The notes beneath the pieces are model-generated. The model searched no databases. It saw only the letters and a program-made list of their open reading frames with translations, and was not told the origin of the DNA. A stretch of 64,000 nucleotides of DNA from Novosphingobium sp. FSW06-99. GTDB lineage: Bacteria; Pseudomonadota; Alphaproteobacteria; Sphingomonadales; Sphingomonadaceae. Positions 1 to 9,413 of the stretch are shown here, in pieces. The number at the start of each line of letters is the position of its first letter. The first letter of the stretch is position 1. The stretch spans positions 314,547 to 378,546 of the forward strand of contig NZ_KQ954256.1 in assembly GCF_001519065.1 (NCBI RefSeq), given 5' to 3'. A program made the position numbers and the translations under genes.

Positions 1-52
1 AGCCGTGACGACGGGCGCGGACAAGACGGCTGGGCTGAAAGGTGCGCTTCAT
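1..52 (-). CDS. rpmH: 50S ribosomal protein L34, N-terminal part (cut by window edge)
   Basis: Reading the minus strand from an ATG at 52 gives MKRTFQPSRLVRARRHG, the highly conserved N-terminus of ribosomal protein L34, a small component of the large ribosomal subunit. The rest of this roughly 44-residue protein lies beyond the left edge. The identification rests on 17 residues, but this N-terminus is almost diagnostic. A good sigma-70-type promoter lies about 100 bp upstream. In most bacteria rnpA follows rpmH, so it is expected just outside the window. Confidence 0.9.
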   Translation of the reverse strand, partial: MKRTFQPSRLVRARRHG

Positions 53-152
53 GGTTCTGCTCTTTTAGGTTCGAATGAAAGGCGCGGATCGGCATCGGCA
101 CGCAGGCGAATCTGCGCAAAGCTACCCCCCGTGCTCGGGAATCAGGCGGTGG

Positions 153-181
153 CGGATACGCAAAGCATGGGGTTTCGTCAA
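153..181 (-). promoter_or_regulatory. Probable promoter of rpmH
   Basis: On the minus strand TTGACG (181-176) is followed by a 17-bp spacer and TATCCG (158-153). This would start transcription near 147 and give an untranslated leader of about 95 nt before the L34 start. The -35 box matches five of six consensus bases and the -10 box is weaker. This is inferred from sequence only. Confidence 0.5.
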
Positions 182-262
182 GTTGCGAAGATCCGGGCAA
201 ACTTGCGGTGAACCGGGCACCATTCGCTTGCCCCAAACAGCCCGGTCAAAAAAGCCCGACCC

Positions 263-293
263 AAAAAAAAGCCCGACCGTTGCCGGCCGGGCC
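263..293 (-). terminator. Rho-independent terminator (minus strand)
   Basis: On the minus strand GCCCGGCC pairs with GGTCGGGC around a GGCAAC loop, followed directly by eight T residues. It lies about 160 bp after the exported methyltransferase gene (stop at 456) and upstream of the rpmH promoter, so it should insulate the two. A second, shorter T-run follows at 248-253. The DNA between 294 and 455 shows no convincing gene. Confidence 0.75.
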
Positions 294-455
294 TTGAAAG
301 TTTGGGAGAGGATGCCTGAAAGGCAGGATCTATATGCAGTGCACCCGGAATTTGTGCAAGTGCGAAATGATACGGATAACTTGCATTTTTTGCATGCGTC
401 GCAATTTTTGCTGCGTCTCGTCCGGCAATCGCTTGCCATTACCCGATTCGGCGGC

Positions 456-1241
456 TCACGATGGTTTCACGAAGCGCAAGACAAAGCGGTCGGTGTGCCC
501 GCGCACGCTTGCGTCGAACACCGGCACGGTGTGCGGATCATCATCGCGGTGCAGCACGGCGCTTTCTTCTTCGAGCACGAAGCCCGCACGCGCGAAATCG
601 GCCTTGACCCGCGCGGGATCGATACGGTGGAATTTCTCGACCGTTTCGCGCGGATCTGCGCCCAGCGCGGCATGATCGACCACGATCACGCGCCCGCCGG
701 GACGCAGCGCGGCAAACCAGTTGCGCACCACCGCATCCACATCGCGGGTCGGGTAATGGTATTTGGCCGATGTCCAATAAAGATCATGGTATTCGAGGTG
801 TGCGAAAATCGCATCCAGGCTGTTCGGCGCCAGCGCCTGCGCATCGCCCGGTACGAACAACGGGCGCACATTGGCGTGATGCGCCAGCACTGGCGCCCAG
901 GCGTCGGCATGGTAATTGGCGGCAATGCCGATGGCATAGACCACGCCCTTGGGCCCGACCGCATCGGCCAGCAACTCGCTGTAATACCCCGCGCCCGCAC
1001 CCCAATCGGCCACCACGTCGCCGCGCCGCAGTTTCGCAAAGGCGAGCACCGCCGCGGGCTTGCGCCCCTCATCGAGCGCGCGGTTGTCGGCCTCGCGCGT
1101 GGAATCGGCCACGGCCGCCGCGATCTGCGCGGGCGAGACGGCGGGGTGATCGTCGCCGCTGCCTTTGGCGGCAGCCATGGCCGGGGTCAGCGCAATCAGC
1201 GCGACGGCCATCAGCGATCGGGTCAGGTGTAGGGATGACAT
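456..1241 (-). CDS. Exported class I SAM-dependent methyltransferase-like protein
   Basis: The protein has 261 residues. It begins with a signal peptide (basic start, hydrophobic stretch, AMAAA cleavage region near residue 25) followed by a Rossmann-type methyltransferase fold. The SAM-binding motif I reads VADWGAGAGYYSELLA, and a later hydrophobic strand reads GGRVIVVDH. The start at 1241 was chosen because AGGAGG lies upstream (1251-1256) and the signal peptide begins there; the longer reading frame to 1298 lacks such support. Related exported methyltransferases are common in sphingomonads, but their substrate is unknown. A SAM-dependent enzyme outside the cytoplasm is odd, because SAM is not expected there. 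Confidence 0.75.
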   Translation of the reverse strand: MSSLHLTRSLMAVALIALTPAMAAAKGSGDDHPAVSPAQIAAAVADSTREADNRALDEGRKPAAVLAFAKLRRGDVVADWGAGAGYYSELLADAVGPKGVVYAIGIAANYHADAWAPVLAHHANVRPLFVPGDAQALAPNSLDAIFAHLEYHDLYWTSAKYHYPTRDVDAVVRNWFAALRPGGRVIVVDHAALGADPRETVEKFHRIDPARVKADFARAGFVLEEESAVLHRDDDPHTVPVFDASVRGHTDRFVLRFVKPS

Positions 1242-1343
1242 GGCGGGGGGCCTCCTCTGCTGTGTGCGGCGTGATGGTGTCACGACCGCGCCCAGCATCG
1301 GCAGGCTACCCCGCCTGCGTCAATTGCGATTCGGTGAACGACG

Positions 1344-2123
1344 TCAGTGCGCGAGAAGTAGCGGCAGCACCGACCGGTCGAGCAGCGCGCGCGACACCCC
1401 GCCCAGCAGCAATTCGCGCAGGCGGCTCTTGCCGAACAGCCCCATCACGATCAGCCCGGCCTCGATCTCGCGGGCAAAGGCCTCGATTGTCGCCGAAATC
1501 GATCCCGTGGGTTCTGCCTCGTGGCATTCGGCATGGATGCCATGGCGCGACAGATAGCTGGCCGCATCGGCGGCGGGATAATCGTCGCCCTTTTCGCGCA
1601 CCGTCAACAGATGCACCGCGCTTGCCAGCCGCAGTAGCGGGATCGACGCGCGCAAGGCCGCCGCGCTTTCATGCCCGCCGTCCCAGGCCACCACCACCGG
1701 CTTGTCGAATGCCAGCAACGGCGCGCCCTTGGGTACCGCCAGCACCGGCGCGCGCACGCCAAGGCCGATTTCTTCGAGCGTCGGATCTTCCAGGCTGGTC
1801 ACCACAATGTCGGTGAAACGCGCCGCGCTGGCCACGCCCTCGATCCGCCCTTCATCGACCACCACCACATCGAAAGCCACGTCCTGCGGCGCCAGCCGGG
1901 CATCGAGGTCGGTGGCCAGCCGTTCGTCCGACGCGCGCACCTGGTTGATCGCCTCGGCCGACAGCGCGGCGCCGCCAAACGGTTCCCACAAGGCCAGTTC
2001 GGCAAACGGCGTGGCGATCTGGAACGTGACATGGCCGCCGATCACCCGCGCCAGCGCCAGCGCGGTTTCAACGCGATCATCAAGCGTCGGGGAATTATCG
2101 ACGGGGCACAAAATGGAGCGCAT
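1344..2123 (-). CDS. Universal stress protein, tandem UspA domains
   Basis: This 259-residue cytoplasmic protein has two UspA-like halves. The first begins MRSILCPVDN. The second contains the ATP-binding-type signature G-x2-G-x9-G(S/T), seen as GLFGKSRLRELLLGGVS near the C-terminus. Such proteins bind nucleotides and are induced under starvation or stress, and their exact role is rarely known. The start at 2123 is supported by GGAGG seven bases upstream. The longer frame to 2288 would run into the promoter region of the divergent HAD gene. Nothing in the neighbourhood indicates a specific partner. Confidence 0.85.
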   Translation of the reverse strand: MRSILCPVDNSPTLDDRVETALALARVIGGHVTFQIATPFAELALWEPFGGAALSAEAINQVRASDERLATDLDARLAPQDVAFDVVVVDEGRIEGVASAARFTDIVVTSLEDPTLEEIGLGVRAPVLAVPKGAPLLAFDKPVVVAWDGGHESAAALRASIPLLRLASAVHLLTVREKGDDYPAADAASYLSRHGIHAECHEAEPTGSISATIEAFAREIEAGLIVMGLFGKSRLRELLLGGVSRALLDRSVLPLLLAH

Positions 2124-2280
2124 GGGGATCCTCCTTCGTTGTCGGTCACGGACTTGCGCCGGATGAATCGAGTCGGCCATGATCCAGGTCAATTCCGCGA
2201 CTATTGACCCCTTGCCCGATTTAAGCGAGCCATTAAGAAGAAAATGGACCTGACAAGTCGTTGAAACAAGGGAAGGCAAG

Positions 2281-2940
2281 ATGGCCACAGCACAGCGGTT
2301 TCAGGCCGTCGTCTTCGATTTCGGCGGGGTGATCACCAGTTCGCCGTTCGAGGCGTTCAACCGGCTGGAGGCGGAACGCGGCCTGCCGCACGATTTCATC
2401 CGCCGCGTCAACGCCACCGATCCCGACAGCAATGCCTGGGCGCGGTTCGAACGCGCCGAAATCGATGCCGCCCAATTCGACGCGCTGTTCGCTGCCGAGG
2501 CACAGGCGCTCGGCCATCCGCTCGACGGCGCATCCGTGCTGGCGGTGCTGGCAGGGGCCGTGCGCCCGGCCATGGTCACCGCGCTCGATCGCCTGGCCGA
2601 GGCGGGCTATCGCCTGGCCTGCATCACCAACAATGTGCCCACCGGCCACGGTGCGGGCATGGCGCGCAGCGGCGACCGCGCCGATGCGCTGGAGGCAGTG
2701 TTCGCGCGGTTCGAACATGTCATCGAAAGCTCGAAAGCGGGCGTGCGCAAGCCCGATCCACGCATCTATACGATGATGTGCGATCATCTGGGCGTGCCGC
2801 CGCAGGCCTGCGTCTATCTCGACGATCTCGGCATCAACTGCAAACCCGCCAGCCAGCTTGGCATGCATGCCATCAAGGTGACCAGTGGTGAACAGGCGCT
2901 GGCCGACTTGTCGGCGGTGCTGGCCATCCCGTTGATTTAG
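2281..2940 (+). CDS. HAD-IA family phosphatase-like hydrolase
   Basis: This 219-residue protein belongs to the haloacid dehalogenase superfamily. Motif I is [10 protein letters not shown], with the nucleophile Asp but Gly in place of the usual second Asp. Motif II is CITNN, motif III is the Lys in [14 protein letters not shown], and motif IV is [10 protein letters not shown]. This pattern resembles the subgroup related to the N-terminal domain of soluble epoxide hydrolase and ACAD10. The missing second Asp may reduce or change phosphatase activity. GGAAGG lies just before the ATG. The gene ends tail to tail with the LysR gene, overlapping by four bases. The substrate is unknown. Confidence 0.8.
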   Translation: MATAQRFQAVVFDFGGVITSSPFEAFNRLEAERGLPHDFIRRVNATDPDSNAWARFERAEIDAAQFDALFAAEAQALGHPLDGASVLAVLAGAVRPAMVTALDRLAEAGYRLACITNNVPTGHGAGMARSGDRADALEAVFARFEHVIESSKAGVRKPDPRIYTMMCDHLGVPPQACVYLDDLGINCKPASQLGMHAIKVTSGEQALADLSAVLAIPLI

Positions 2941-3812
2941 GGATCGATCTGCAAGAGCGACGCGCGGCGGAACAGTTCGAGCACCAGCGGGTCGCGTTCG
3001 GTTTCGCGGATCGCGGCTTCGAACTGCAACTGACGGCGCGGGCGCGGTGCCACTTCGACCAGCGCGCCGCTGGCCAGATCGGCGCGCACCATCGTTTCGG
3101 GCATCACCGCCGCGCCGCACCCGGCCAGCACGATATCGATCAGCGTGCGCACGTTGTCGCACGTCGCCACCGCACGCGCGGATATCCCGGTCTGCGCCAG
3201 GCATTCATGCGTTACCGCGTTGAGCGGCGAACTGGCGGGCAGCGCCCAGATCGGGATCGGGTCCCGGCTCGGCGCGATCGTCGCCGCCGTGGCCGCGCTG
3301 GCGGCAAACACCAGTGCCACCGCGCCGATCGGCGCGGTGCGGATGCCCGGATTGGCCACCGGCCCGGCCAGAAACACCAGATCGCTGCGCCCCGCCATCA
3401 ATTGCTGCACCATGCGCGTGGTCAGATCGAGTTCCACCTCCAGCGTGACGCCGGGCAGATCGCGTTCGACATCGCGCACAAACCCCGGCAGGCACCCCGC
3501 GGCGGCGATCTCGCCCGCGCCCACCCGCACCACGCCGGCCACCCCGGCAAAGCCGCTGGCCCTGGTCAGCGCGCGTTCGAACCCCGCGCACAGCGGTTCA
3601 ACTTCGCGCACCAAATCGCGTCCACGCGCGGTCAGCACCATCACCCGCCCCTCGCGGCGGAACAGTGCGACGCCAAGCTGATCCTCGATCTCGCGCACCC
3701 GCGCCGAAATCGCCGGCTGGGTGGTGTTCAACCGCTCCGCCGCAGCGCGAAACGTGCCGAGCCGGGCAATCCACAGCAGGGTGTCGAAGTGATAGATGGC
3801 CAATCGAGACAT
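2937..3812 (-). CDS. LysR-type transcriptional regulator
   Basis: This 291-residue regulator has an N-terminal winged helix-turn-helix (residues about 5-62, including [17 protein letters not shown]) and a C-terminal periplasmic-binding-protein-like effector domain. It is transcribed divergently from the CoA-transferase genes, separated by 90 bp. In LysR systems that arrangement usually means the regulator controls the divergent operon in response to a substrate or intermediate. An ATG at 3812 was chosen; a TTG two codons upstream (3818) is also possible, and neither has a strong ribosome site. The inverted repeat TTAT-N8-ATAA at 3822-3837 in the intergenic DNA is a candidate binding site. Confidence 0.88.
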   Translation of the reverse strand: MSRLAIYHFDTLLWIARLGTFRAAAERLNTTQPAISARVREIEDQLGVALFRREGRVMVLTARGRDLVREVEPLCAGFERALTRASGFAGVAGVVRVGAGEIAAAGCLPGFVRDVERDLPGVTLEVELDLTTRMVQQLMAGRSDLVFLAGPVANPGIRTAPIGAVALVFAASAATAATIAPSRDPIPIWALPASSPLNAVTHECLAQTGISARAVATCDNVRTLIDIVLAGCGAAVMPETMVRADLASGALVEVAPRPRRQLQFEAAIRETERDPLVLELFRRASLLQIDP

Positions 3813-3821
3813 GCCCAAGTC

Positions 3822-3837
3822 TTATCGGATTTCATAA
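3822..3837. promoter_or_regulatory. Candidate LysR operator
   Basis: TTAT and ATAA form an 8-bp-spaced inverted repeat in the 90-bp region between the LysR gene and the divergent CoA-transferase operon. AT-rich dyads of this type are typical LysR recognition sequences. It lies 10 bp upstream of the LysR start, where autoregulation is common. This is inference only. Confidence 0.35.
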
Positions 3838-3902
3838 AAAAGTATCGCTGTTTTCGATTGATGGACGCGCATAGGATGGCGCCAACTCGATGGGAGAGAT
3901 TC

Positions 3903-4613
3903 ATGGCCAACAAGCTCTATCCCGACGCCGCAGCCGCGCTTGACGGCGTGTTGCGCGACGGATTGCTGATTGCGTGCGGGGGCTTTGGCCTGTGCGGCGT
4001 GCCCGAACGGCTGCTCGACGCGGTGCGCGATGCGGGCGTGAAGGATCTGACCTTTGCCTCGAACAACGCTGGGATCGACAACGAAGGCATCGGCAAGCTG
4101 TTGCGCACGCGGCAGGTCAAGAAGATGATTTCGTCCTATGTCGGCGAAAACAAGGAATTCGAACGGCAATATCTGTCGGGCGAGCTTGAGGTCGAATTCT
4201 GCCCGCAGGGCACCCTGGCCGAACGCATGCGCGCAGGCGGCGCGGGCATCCCCGGTTTCTATACCAAGACCGGCGTCGGCACGCTGGTGGCCGAGGGCAA
4301 GGAAGTAAAGAATTTCGACGGGCAGGACTACATCCTCGAACGCGGCATCTTTGCCGACCTGGCGCTGGTCAAGGCGTGGAAGGCGGATGAAACCGGCAAC
4401 GTGGTGTTCCGCAAGACCGCGCGCAATTTCAACGTGCCGGCCGCGCAATGCGGCAAGATCTGTGTGGTCGAAGTCGAAGAGATCGTGCCCACAGGCAGTC
4501 TCGACCCCGACGCCATCCATCTGCCCGGTGTCTATGTGCAGCGCCTGATCGTCGGCGCGCCCTATGACAAGAAGATCGAATTCCGCACCACCCGCGCACG
4601 GGAGAACGCATGA
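3903..4613 (+). CDS. scoA: Succinyl-CoA:3-ketoacid CoA-transferase, subunit A
   Basis: This 236-residue protein is the alpha subunit of a class I CoA-transferase that moves CoA from succinyl-CoA to a 3-oxoacid such as acetoacetate, feeding ketone-body or related ketoacid use into central metabolism. The glycine-rich family signature is near the N-terminus ([18 protein letters not shown]), followed by [14 protein letters not shown]. The C-terminal part ([17 protein letters not shown]) is typical. The ATG at 3903 is preceded by GGGAGAG; the longer upstream reading frame is antisense to the LysR gene and is not credible. It overlaps the subunit B start as ATGA, so the subunits are probably translationally coupled. 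Confidence 0.95.
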   Translation: MANKLYPDAAAALDGVLRDGLLIACGGFGLCGVPERLLDAVRDAGVKDLTFASNNAGIDNEGIGKLLRTRQVKKMISSYVGENKEFERQYLSGELEVEFCPQGTLAERMRAGGAGIPGFYTKTGVGTLVAEGKEVKNFDGQDYILERGIFADLALVKAWKADETGNVVFRKTARNFNVPAAQCGKICVVEVEEIVPTGSLDPDAIHLPGVYVQRLIVGAPYDKKIEFRTTRARENA

Positions 4614-5248
4614 TGCCCTGGACCCGCGACGAAATGGCCGCCCGCGCCGCGCGCGAATTGCAGGACGGGTTCTATGTGAACCTGGGCATCGGCATCCCGA
4701 CACTGGTGGCCAACCACATCCCCGCCGGGATGACGGTGACGCTGCAATCGGAAAACGGCATGCTGGGCATCGGCCCGTTCCCTTATGACGAAGACGTTGA
4801 TCCCGACCTGATCAACGCCGGCAAGCAGACCATCAGCGAACTGCCGCAATCGGCCTATTTCGACAGCGCCGCCAGCTTTGCGATGATCCGTGGCGGGCAT
4901 ATCGACCTGACCGTGCTGGGCGCGATGGAAGTGTCGGAAACGGGCGACATCGCCAACTGGATGGTGCCCGGCAAGATGATCAAGGGCATGGGCGGCGCGA
5001 TGGATCTGGTCGCGGGCGTCAAAAAGATCATCGTGGTGATGGAACACAACGCCAAGGACGGCAGCCCCAAGTTCATCCCCGCCTGCACCCTGCCACTGAC
5101 CGGGGTGGGTGTGGTCGACATGATCGTCACCGACCTTGCGGTGTTTGCGCGCCCGGATCATGCCAGCCCGTTCCATCTGGTTGAACTGGCCCCCGGCGTC
5201 ACCGCGCAAGACGTGGCCGCCAGGACCACCGCGCATTACGTGGCGTGA
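4610..5248 (+). CDS. scoB: Succinyl-CoA:3-ketoacid CoA-transferase, subunit B
   Basis: This 212-residue beta subunit carries the catalytic glutamate, which forms the enzyme-CoA thioester, in the motif [12 protein letters not shown]. Other family marks are [16 protein letters not shown] near the N-terminus and [15 protein letters not shown] in the middle. Together with subunit A it forms the active transferase. The start at 4610 overlaps the subunit A stop; a second ATG directly follows at 4613. The downstream GST gene starts within the stop codon, so the three genes form one operon likely governed by the divergent LysR protein. Confidence 0.95.
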   Translation: MMPWTRDEMAARAARELQDGFYVNLGIGIPTLVANHIPAGMTVTLQSENGMLGIGPFPYDEDVDPDLINAGKQTISELPQSAYFDSAASFAMIRGGHIDLTVLGAMEVSETGDIANWMVPGKMIKGMGGAMDLVAGVKKIIVVMEHNAKDGSPKFIPACTLPLTGVGVVDMIVTDLAVFARPDHASPFHLVELAPGVTAQDVAARTTAHYVA

Positions 5249-5931
5249 TGGTTACGCTGGTCACCGCCAACCGCAACTATTCAAGCTGGTCGCTGCGTCC
5301 GTGGGTGCTGATGCGTGCGCTGGGAATGGCCTTCGAAGACCGCATCGAGCCCTTTGCAAAGCCGGTGAACTGGCAGGAATTCCGCGCCTTTTCGCCCAGT
5401 GGACAAGTGCCCGTGCTGATCGACGGCGATGTCACGGTGTGGGATTCGCTGGGTATCACACTGTACCTGGCCGATCGCCACGACGGGATCTGGCCGACCG
5501 ACCCCACTGCCCGTGCCTTTGCGCAATGCGTGGTGGCCGAAATGCACGGCGGGTTTTCCGCGCTGCGCAACCGCTGCACGATGAATGTGGGCGTGCGCGC
5601 CGCGCTGGCCGAAATCCCTGCCGATCTGGCGCGCGATGTGGCCCGCATCACCGAGATCTTTGCCGAAGGGCTTGATCGGTTCGGCGGGCCCTGGCTGGCC
5701 GGTGCCGATTTCACCGCCGCCGACGCCTTCTATGCCCCGGTCGCGTTCCGCATCCGCACGTATGGGCTGAATGTCGGTGCCAAAGGCGCGCAATGGGTCG
5801 AAACCGTGCTGGCCCACCCGGCGATGGTCGAATGGGAACGCGCCGCGCTGACCGAAACCTGGCGCGAGGCCGAGCACGAGGCCGATCTGGCGCGGTGCGG
5901 CCGCGTCACCGCCGACTATCGCGCGCAATGA
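5248..5931 (+). CDS. Glutathione S-transferase family protein
   Basis: This 227-residue protein has the thioredoxin-like N-terminal GST domain (catalytic-loop serines in NRNYSSWSLRPW, then the cis-proline segment SGQVPVLIDG and the glutathione-binding WDSLGITLYL) and an all-helical C-terminal domain. The start overlaps the scoB stop (TGATG), so it is the third gene of that operon. GSTs of this subgroup may isomerise or conjugate metabolites rather than detoxify. A role in ketoacid use is suggested only by position. It ends exactly where the convergent DUF983 gene ends. Confidence 0.85.
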   Translation: MVTLVTANRNYSSWSLRPWVLMRALGMAFEDRIEPFAKPVNWQEFRAFSPSGQVPVLIDGDVTVWDSLGITLYLADRHDGIWPTDPTARAFAQCVVAEMHGGFSALRNRCTMNVGVRAALAEIPADLARDVARITEIFAEGLDRFGGPWLAGADFTAADAFYAPVAFRIRTYGLNVGAKGAQWVETVLAHPAMVEWERAALTETWREAEHEADLARCGRVTADYRAQ

Positions 5932-6291
5932 TCACGGCGCGTCGTTGACATATTGCGAGGCGACCAGCCAGCCCTTGAACGGGCGGAGCGAACCGAGGCA
6001 ACCAAGGGCCAGGATGGGCGCCGACACCAGCGCGTGAACCCACCAGGGCGGCGAAAACGTGACCTCAAGCCAGACCGCGACGAACACCAGCGGAAACGCG
6101 GTGATGCACAGCGCAAAGAACGCCGGGCCATCGTCGGCATGCGCAAAGCCATAGTCGAGCCCGCAGGCGGGACAGCGATCGACCAGTTTGAGCCAGCCCC
6201 GGAACATCGACGCCTGGCTGCATCTGGGACAAGTGCCGCGCCAGCCCGACCGCACGATGAACCTGAGCTTTTCATTGCCGAGCAAGCCCAT
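5932..6291 (-). CDS. DUF983 family membrane protein with zinc-ribbon-like motif
   Basis: This 119-residue protein has two CxxC pairs near the N-terminus (CPRC and CPAC, with GLDY after the second), which look like a zinc ribbon. Two hydrophobic segments follow that probably span the membrane (ALCITAFPLVFVAVWL and WVHALVSAPILALGCLG). This is the DUF983 pattern, widespread in alphaproteobacteria and often found near cytochrome oxidase genes. Its function is not established. The start at 6291 is supported by GGGAG upstream; the frame extending to 6438 would overlap the promoter of the divergent acyltransferase. Confidence 0.75.
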   Translation of the reverse strand: MGLLGNEKLRFIVRSGWRGTCPRCSQASMFRGWLKLVDRCPACGLDYGFAHADDGPAFFALCITAFPLVFVAVWLEVTFSPPWWVHALVSAPILALGCLGSLRPFKGWLVASQYVNDAP

Positions 6292-6403
6292 GCTGCATCT
6301 CCCGCGCGTTGATTTGGGGGGACCGTAGGCCATTGCACCATGGCCCGGCAAGCCGTTCGACTTGGCGCGCATTGCCGTGTAAGGCCGCGCGCGGGGGAGA
6401 GGC

Positions 6404-7018
6404 ATGATCGAGACGACCAGCACACCAGCCATCGGCACGCTGTCGCGATGGACGCGCGCGGCGCTGTTGACGTTTTACCGCCGCCAGGGCTGGCGCGCGG
6501 TGGGCACGCCGCCGCCGGGCGGGCGCTATGTGATCATTGCCGCGCCGCACACGTCGAACTGGGATTTCGTCTATTTCCTGGGGCTGGCGGGCGAACTTGG
6601 GCTCGATCTGCATTTCATGGCCAAGGACAGCCTGTTCCGCTGGCCGATCGGCGGCTTCATGCGCGACATGGGGGGTATTGCGGTCAACCGGTCGGGCCGT
6701 CACGACATGGTGGCGGCGATGATCGCCGAATTCGCACGGCGCGACCGCTTTGCGCTGACCATCGCGCCCGAAGGCACGCGCAGCAAAGTCGGCACCTGGC
6801 GGACCGGGTTCTACCATATCGCGCTCGGCGCCGGGGTGCCGATGGTGATCGGCATGATGGACTATGCCAGACGCACCGGCGGCCTGGGCCCGGCGATCAT
6901 GCCCACCGGCGATTACGCCGCCGACATGAAACTGGTGGTCGAGGCCTATCGCGATGTCACCCCGCGCCATCCCGAGCGCGCGACCCGCGATTTCGGCACG
7001 CTCAGGTCGGCGGATTGA
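6404..7018 (+). CDS. Lysophospholipid / 1-acylglycerol-3-phosphate acyltransferase family protein
   Basis: This 204-residue enzyme has the acyltransferase motif H-x4-D (HTSNWD, about residues 49-54), which contains the catalytic histidine and aspartate. It also has the acceptor-binding motif IAPEGTRSK (about residues 123-131). Family members transfer acyl chains from acyl-CoA or acyl-ACP to lysophospholipids at the inner membrane. It is at the short end for PlsC proteins and closer to the stand-alone short acyltransferases whose exact acceptor is unknown. GGGGGAG precedes the ATG. Its 3' end overlaps the convergent ferredoxin gene by 17 bp. Confidence 0.85.
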   Translation: MIETTSTPAIGTLSRWTRAALLTFYRRQGWRAVGTPPPGGRYVIIAAPHTSNWDFVYFLGLAGELGLDLHFMAKDSLFRWPIGGFMRDMGGIAVNRSGRHDMVAAMIAEFARRDRFALTIAPEGTRSKVGTWRTGFYHIALGAGVPMVIGMMDYARRTGGLGPAIMPTGDYAADMKLVVEAYRDVTPRHPERATRDFGTLRSAD

Positions 7019-7373
7019 GGCGGTATTCCTCGACCGGGCGGCCTTCGCCCAGGTGTTCGACGATGATCCGTTCGAGCACCTCCGGGGTACACGAATGGTA
7101 CCAGACGCCGTCAGGATAGACCACCGCGACCGGCCCGGCGACACAGACGCGCAGGCACCCGGCCTTGTTGCGCAACACACCCGCCGATCCGCCCAGCCCT
7201 AGCTCGCCCAGCCGCCGTTTCAGATAGGACCAGCTTTGCTGGCCCTGCTTGCGCGGCGCACACTTGTCCTTTTCGGGATCGACGCACAGGAAAATGTGCC
7301 GCTGCGTCGTGAAACCGCCCAGTTTGGCCAGCGCGCTTTCGGCCTCGGCAACGCGATCGGCCTTTGCCATCAT
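7002..7373 (-). CDS. Thioredoxin-like [2Fe-2S] ferredoxin
   Basis: This 123-residue protein has the four-cysteine pattern of thioredoxin-fold 2Fe-2S ferredoxins: two Cys in [11 protein letters not shown] and two in [10 protein letters not shown]. The end reads [19 protein letters not shown], which is characteristic of the family and adds a further Cys. Such proteins carry electrons in the cytoplasm, and the partner is unknown here. The start at 7373 overlaps the PopZ-like stop (ATGA), so the two genes are probably co-transcribed. A second ATG directly follows at 7370. Confidence 0.85.
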   Translation of the reverse strand: MMAKADRVAEAESALAKLGGFTTQRHIFLCVDPEKDKCAPRKQGQQSWSYLKRRLGELGLGGSAGVLRNKAGCLRVCVAGPVAVVYPDGVWYHSCTPEVLERIIVEHLGEGRPVEEYRLNPPT

Positions 7374-7852
7374 GCCTTTTTTCGCACGATCCGGGCGATT
7401 TCGGCCGCTACCAGCCGGTCGACCAGCGGCGGCAAGTGCTGATCGAGCCATTCGGCCAGCATCGGACGCAACATTTCGCGCACCAGACTTTCAAGCGAGG
7501 TTTCGCCCGAACGCACGATCTGCGGCTGCACACCAGGGGCCGACAGCATCGCCAGCGCGGCCAGCGAATCGTGCATCGTCGACACCGTGGTTTCGCTCAG
7601 CAGCGGGCTGTCGGCGCCGGTGTCGGCCACCGGTTCGGCACCCAGCACTTGCGCGGCCACCTCGCTCAGGTCGAGCACGTCGAAACGGTCGCGCAACGCG
7701 GCATCGGCACCGGCGGAATGGGCATTGGCGGATTGGGTATTGGCGGCTGGGTCGCGCCGCGCGGTTTCCACGCGGTTGTCGCGCGCGATCACTTTCTTGA
7801 TCGACGCAAGAATCTCTTCAACTGAGGGTTCACCCGCCTGGCGCATGCTCAT
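7370..7852 (-). CDS. PopZ-like DUF2497 polar organising protein
   Basis: This 160-residue protein matches the PopZ/DUF2497 layout. There is a short N-terminal helix ([19 protein letters not shown]), an acidic, low-complexity middle rich in Ala and Asp, and a conserved C-terminal helical oligomerisation region ([20 protein letters not shown]). In Caulobacter, PopZ forms a condensate at the cell pole and anchors the chromosome origin and cell-cycle kinases. I infer a similar polar role. The start at 7852 follows GGGGATAG. In sphingomonads this gene commonly sits next to tolC, as here. Confidence 0.8.
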   Translation of the reverse strand: MSMRQAGEPSVEEILASIKKVIARDNRVETARRDPAANTQSANAHSAGADAALRDRFDVLDLSEVAAQVLGAEPVADTGADSPLLSETTVSTMHDSLAALAMLSAPGVQPQIVRSGETSLESLVREMLRPMLAEWLDQHLPPLVDRLVAAEIARIVRKKA

Positions 7853-7929
7853 TCTATCCCCGAACCGCAAAGACCGCCGCAGCTAACGCCGAATCGACCG
7901 CCCCATCAAGCCTTTGTCACGGCGCATTA

Positions 7930-9408
7930 TCACGGAAGCGCGCGCTGCGGAACCGTGGCGTCCTGTGCCGGGGTGGTGTCGGTCGGGGTCGACTGACGAA
8001 CCGGAGCGGGATCGCGGTGCCAGTCGTTGGCATCGCCCGCATCGCGATCATAATGCGTCTGCGGGTCATAGAGCGCGGCGCCCAGGTCTTCATCGAGCGC
8101 CAGATCCCTGGCCTGCGCCTTGCCCATCGCGGCCAGCAGGTTGAAGCCTGCGACATAGGCGTTGCGCTGCGCGGTCACCAGGTTGACCTCGGCGTTGACC
8201 AGTTCCTGTTCGGCATCGAGGATGTTGAGAATGGTGCGGTTGCCCACGGTGTTTTCCGCGCGCACGCCTTCCAGGCTCAGTTTCGCCGCGGCAACCGCGG
8301 TTTCATTCAGCCCGATCGAATCGTTGGCCGCCCGCCACGCGGCAAAGTCGGCGCGCACGGTGGCGATCACTTCGCGTTCGACCGAAATCTCGTGCTCGTC
8401 GGCGGCGCCTTCGTTGGCCTGGGCCTGGCGAATCTGCGCGCTGGGCAAGCCACCCTGATAGAGCGGGATGGTCGCCTGCAATCCGATCTGCGCAGTGCCG
8501 GTGTGCGGCAACGTGCCCAGTTCGACCGCCTGCGCGGGCAGGGTGCCCAGATAGTTGGTATAGGCGGTCGATCCCACCATCGCCACTTTGGGCAGGCGCG
8601 AGGCATCGGCGGTCTTCACGTCATAGCCCGCCGCCTTGGTCGCCAGCCGGGCCGCGACCAGATCGGGATTGGTGTCGAGCGCGAATTCCACCGCTTCATC
8701 GGGCGCCTTGGGCAAGCCGATCAGCGGCGGCGGGGTTTCGAGCGCGCCGGGGGCATGACCGACCTCCTGAATATAATGTTCGCGCGCGGCGATCAGGTTG
8801 GATTCGGCGGTGCGCAGCGTGGCGCGCCCTTGCGCCAGCCGCGAATTCGACTGCGCCACGTCGGTGCGGGTGACATCGCCGATTTCAAACCGGTCGCTGG
8901 TCGCCTTCAGGTTGACTTCGAGCACTTGCACGTTGTTGCGGTTGAGCGCGACAATCGCGGTGTTGAGCGTGACATCGAGATAGGCCGCGACGACCTGTGA
9001 AAACACGCTGATCTCGGTGCTGCGCAGCGTGGCCTGGCCCTGCTTGACGCGCACTTTGGCCGCATCGATCGCGCTGCGCACGCCGCCACCCGAATAGAGC
9101 GGCACGTTTACCGAAGTGTTCGCCTGGAACGTGTCGGTGGGATAGAAATCATAGGCACCATAGGCCAGCTTTTCGAGGGTCTTGGTATAGCTTACCGAAC
9201 CTTGCAGGCTGGGCAGCCCGGCCGCACGCGCGATCGGCACGTTTTCATCGGTGCCGCGCTGGGTGGCGCGCGCCGAGGCCAGGTCGGGGTTGTTCTTGTA
9301 GGCGGCGACCAGCGCCTCGCGCAGTGTTTCGGCCTGCGCCCATCCCGGCGCCGCGATGATTGCCACACCGATCAACCACCGCGCCCATTGCCCCCCCCGG
9401 CGTGGCAT
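7930..9408 (-). CDS. tolC: TolC family outer membrane efflux protein
   Basis: This 492-residue protein begins with a signal peptide (cleavage after PGWAQA) and has the duplicated outer-membrane-factor repeat of TolC. Each half has long helices and beta segments, with VNVPLYSGGGVRSAID in the first half and ATIPLYQGGLPSAQIRQA in the second. It would form the trimeric channel through the outer membrane and periplasm that serves multidrug efflux pumps and type I secretion. The ATG at 9408 lies five bases after the stop of the PCMT-like gene, so the pair is transcribed together. No pump or adaptor gene is nearby. Confidence 0.92.
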   Translation of the reverse strand: MPRRGGQWARWLIGVAIIAAPGWAQAETLREALVAAYKNNPDLASARATQRGTDENVPIARAAGLPSLQGSVSYTKTLEKLAYGAYDFYPTDTFQANTSVNVPLYSGGGVRSAIDAAKVRVKQGQATLRSTEISVFSQVVAAYLDVTLNTAIVALNRNNVQVLEVNLKATSDRFEIGDVTRTDVAQSNSRLAQGRATLRTAESNLIAAREHYIQEVGHAPGALETPPPLIGLPKAPDEAVEFALDTNPDLVAARLATKAAGYDVKTADASRLPKVAMVGSTAYTNYLGTLPAQAVELGTLPHTGTAQIGLQATIPLYQGGLPSAQIRQAQANEGAADEHEISVEREVIATVRADFAAWRAANDSIGLNETAVAAAKLSLEGVRAENTVGNRTILNILDAEQELVNAEVNLVTAQRNAYVAGFNLLAAMGKAQARDLALDEDLGAALYDPQTHYDRDAGDANDWHRDPAPVRQSTPTDTTPAQDATVPQRALP

Positions 9409-9413
9409 TGCGT

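Noticed and set aside
122..439. A 105-codon open frame on the minus strand upstream of rpmH
   Set aside because: It spans a clear terminator and the rpmH promoter and has no ribosome site or family resemblance.
3207..3902. N-terminal extension of the CoA-transferase subunit A frame
   Set aside because: The extension is antisense to the LysR gene, and the ATG at 3903 has a good ribosome site and matches the family start.
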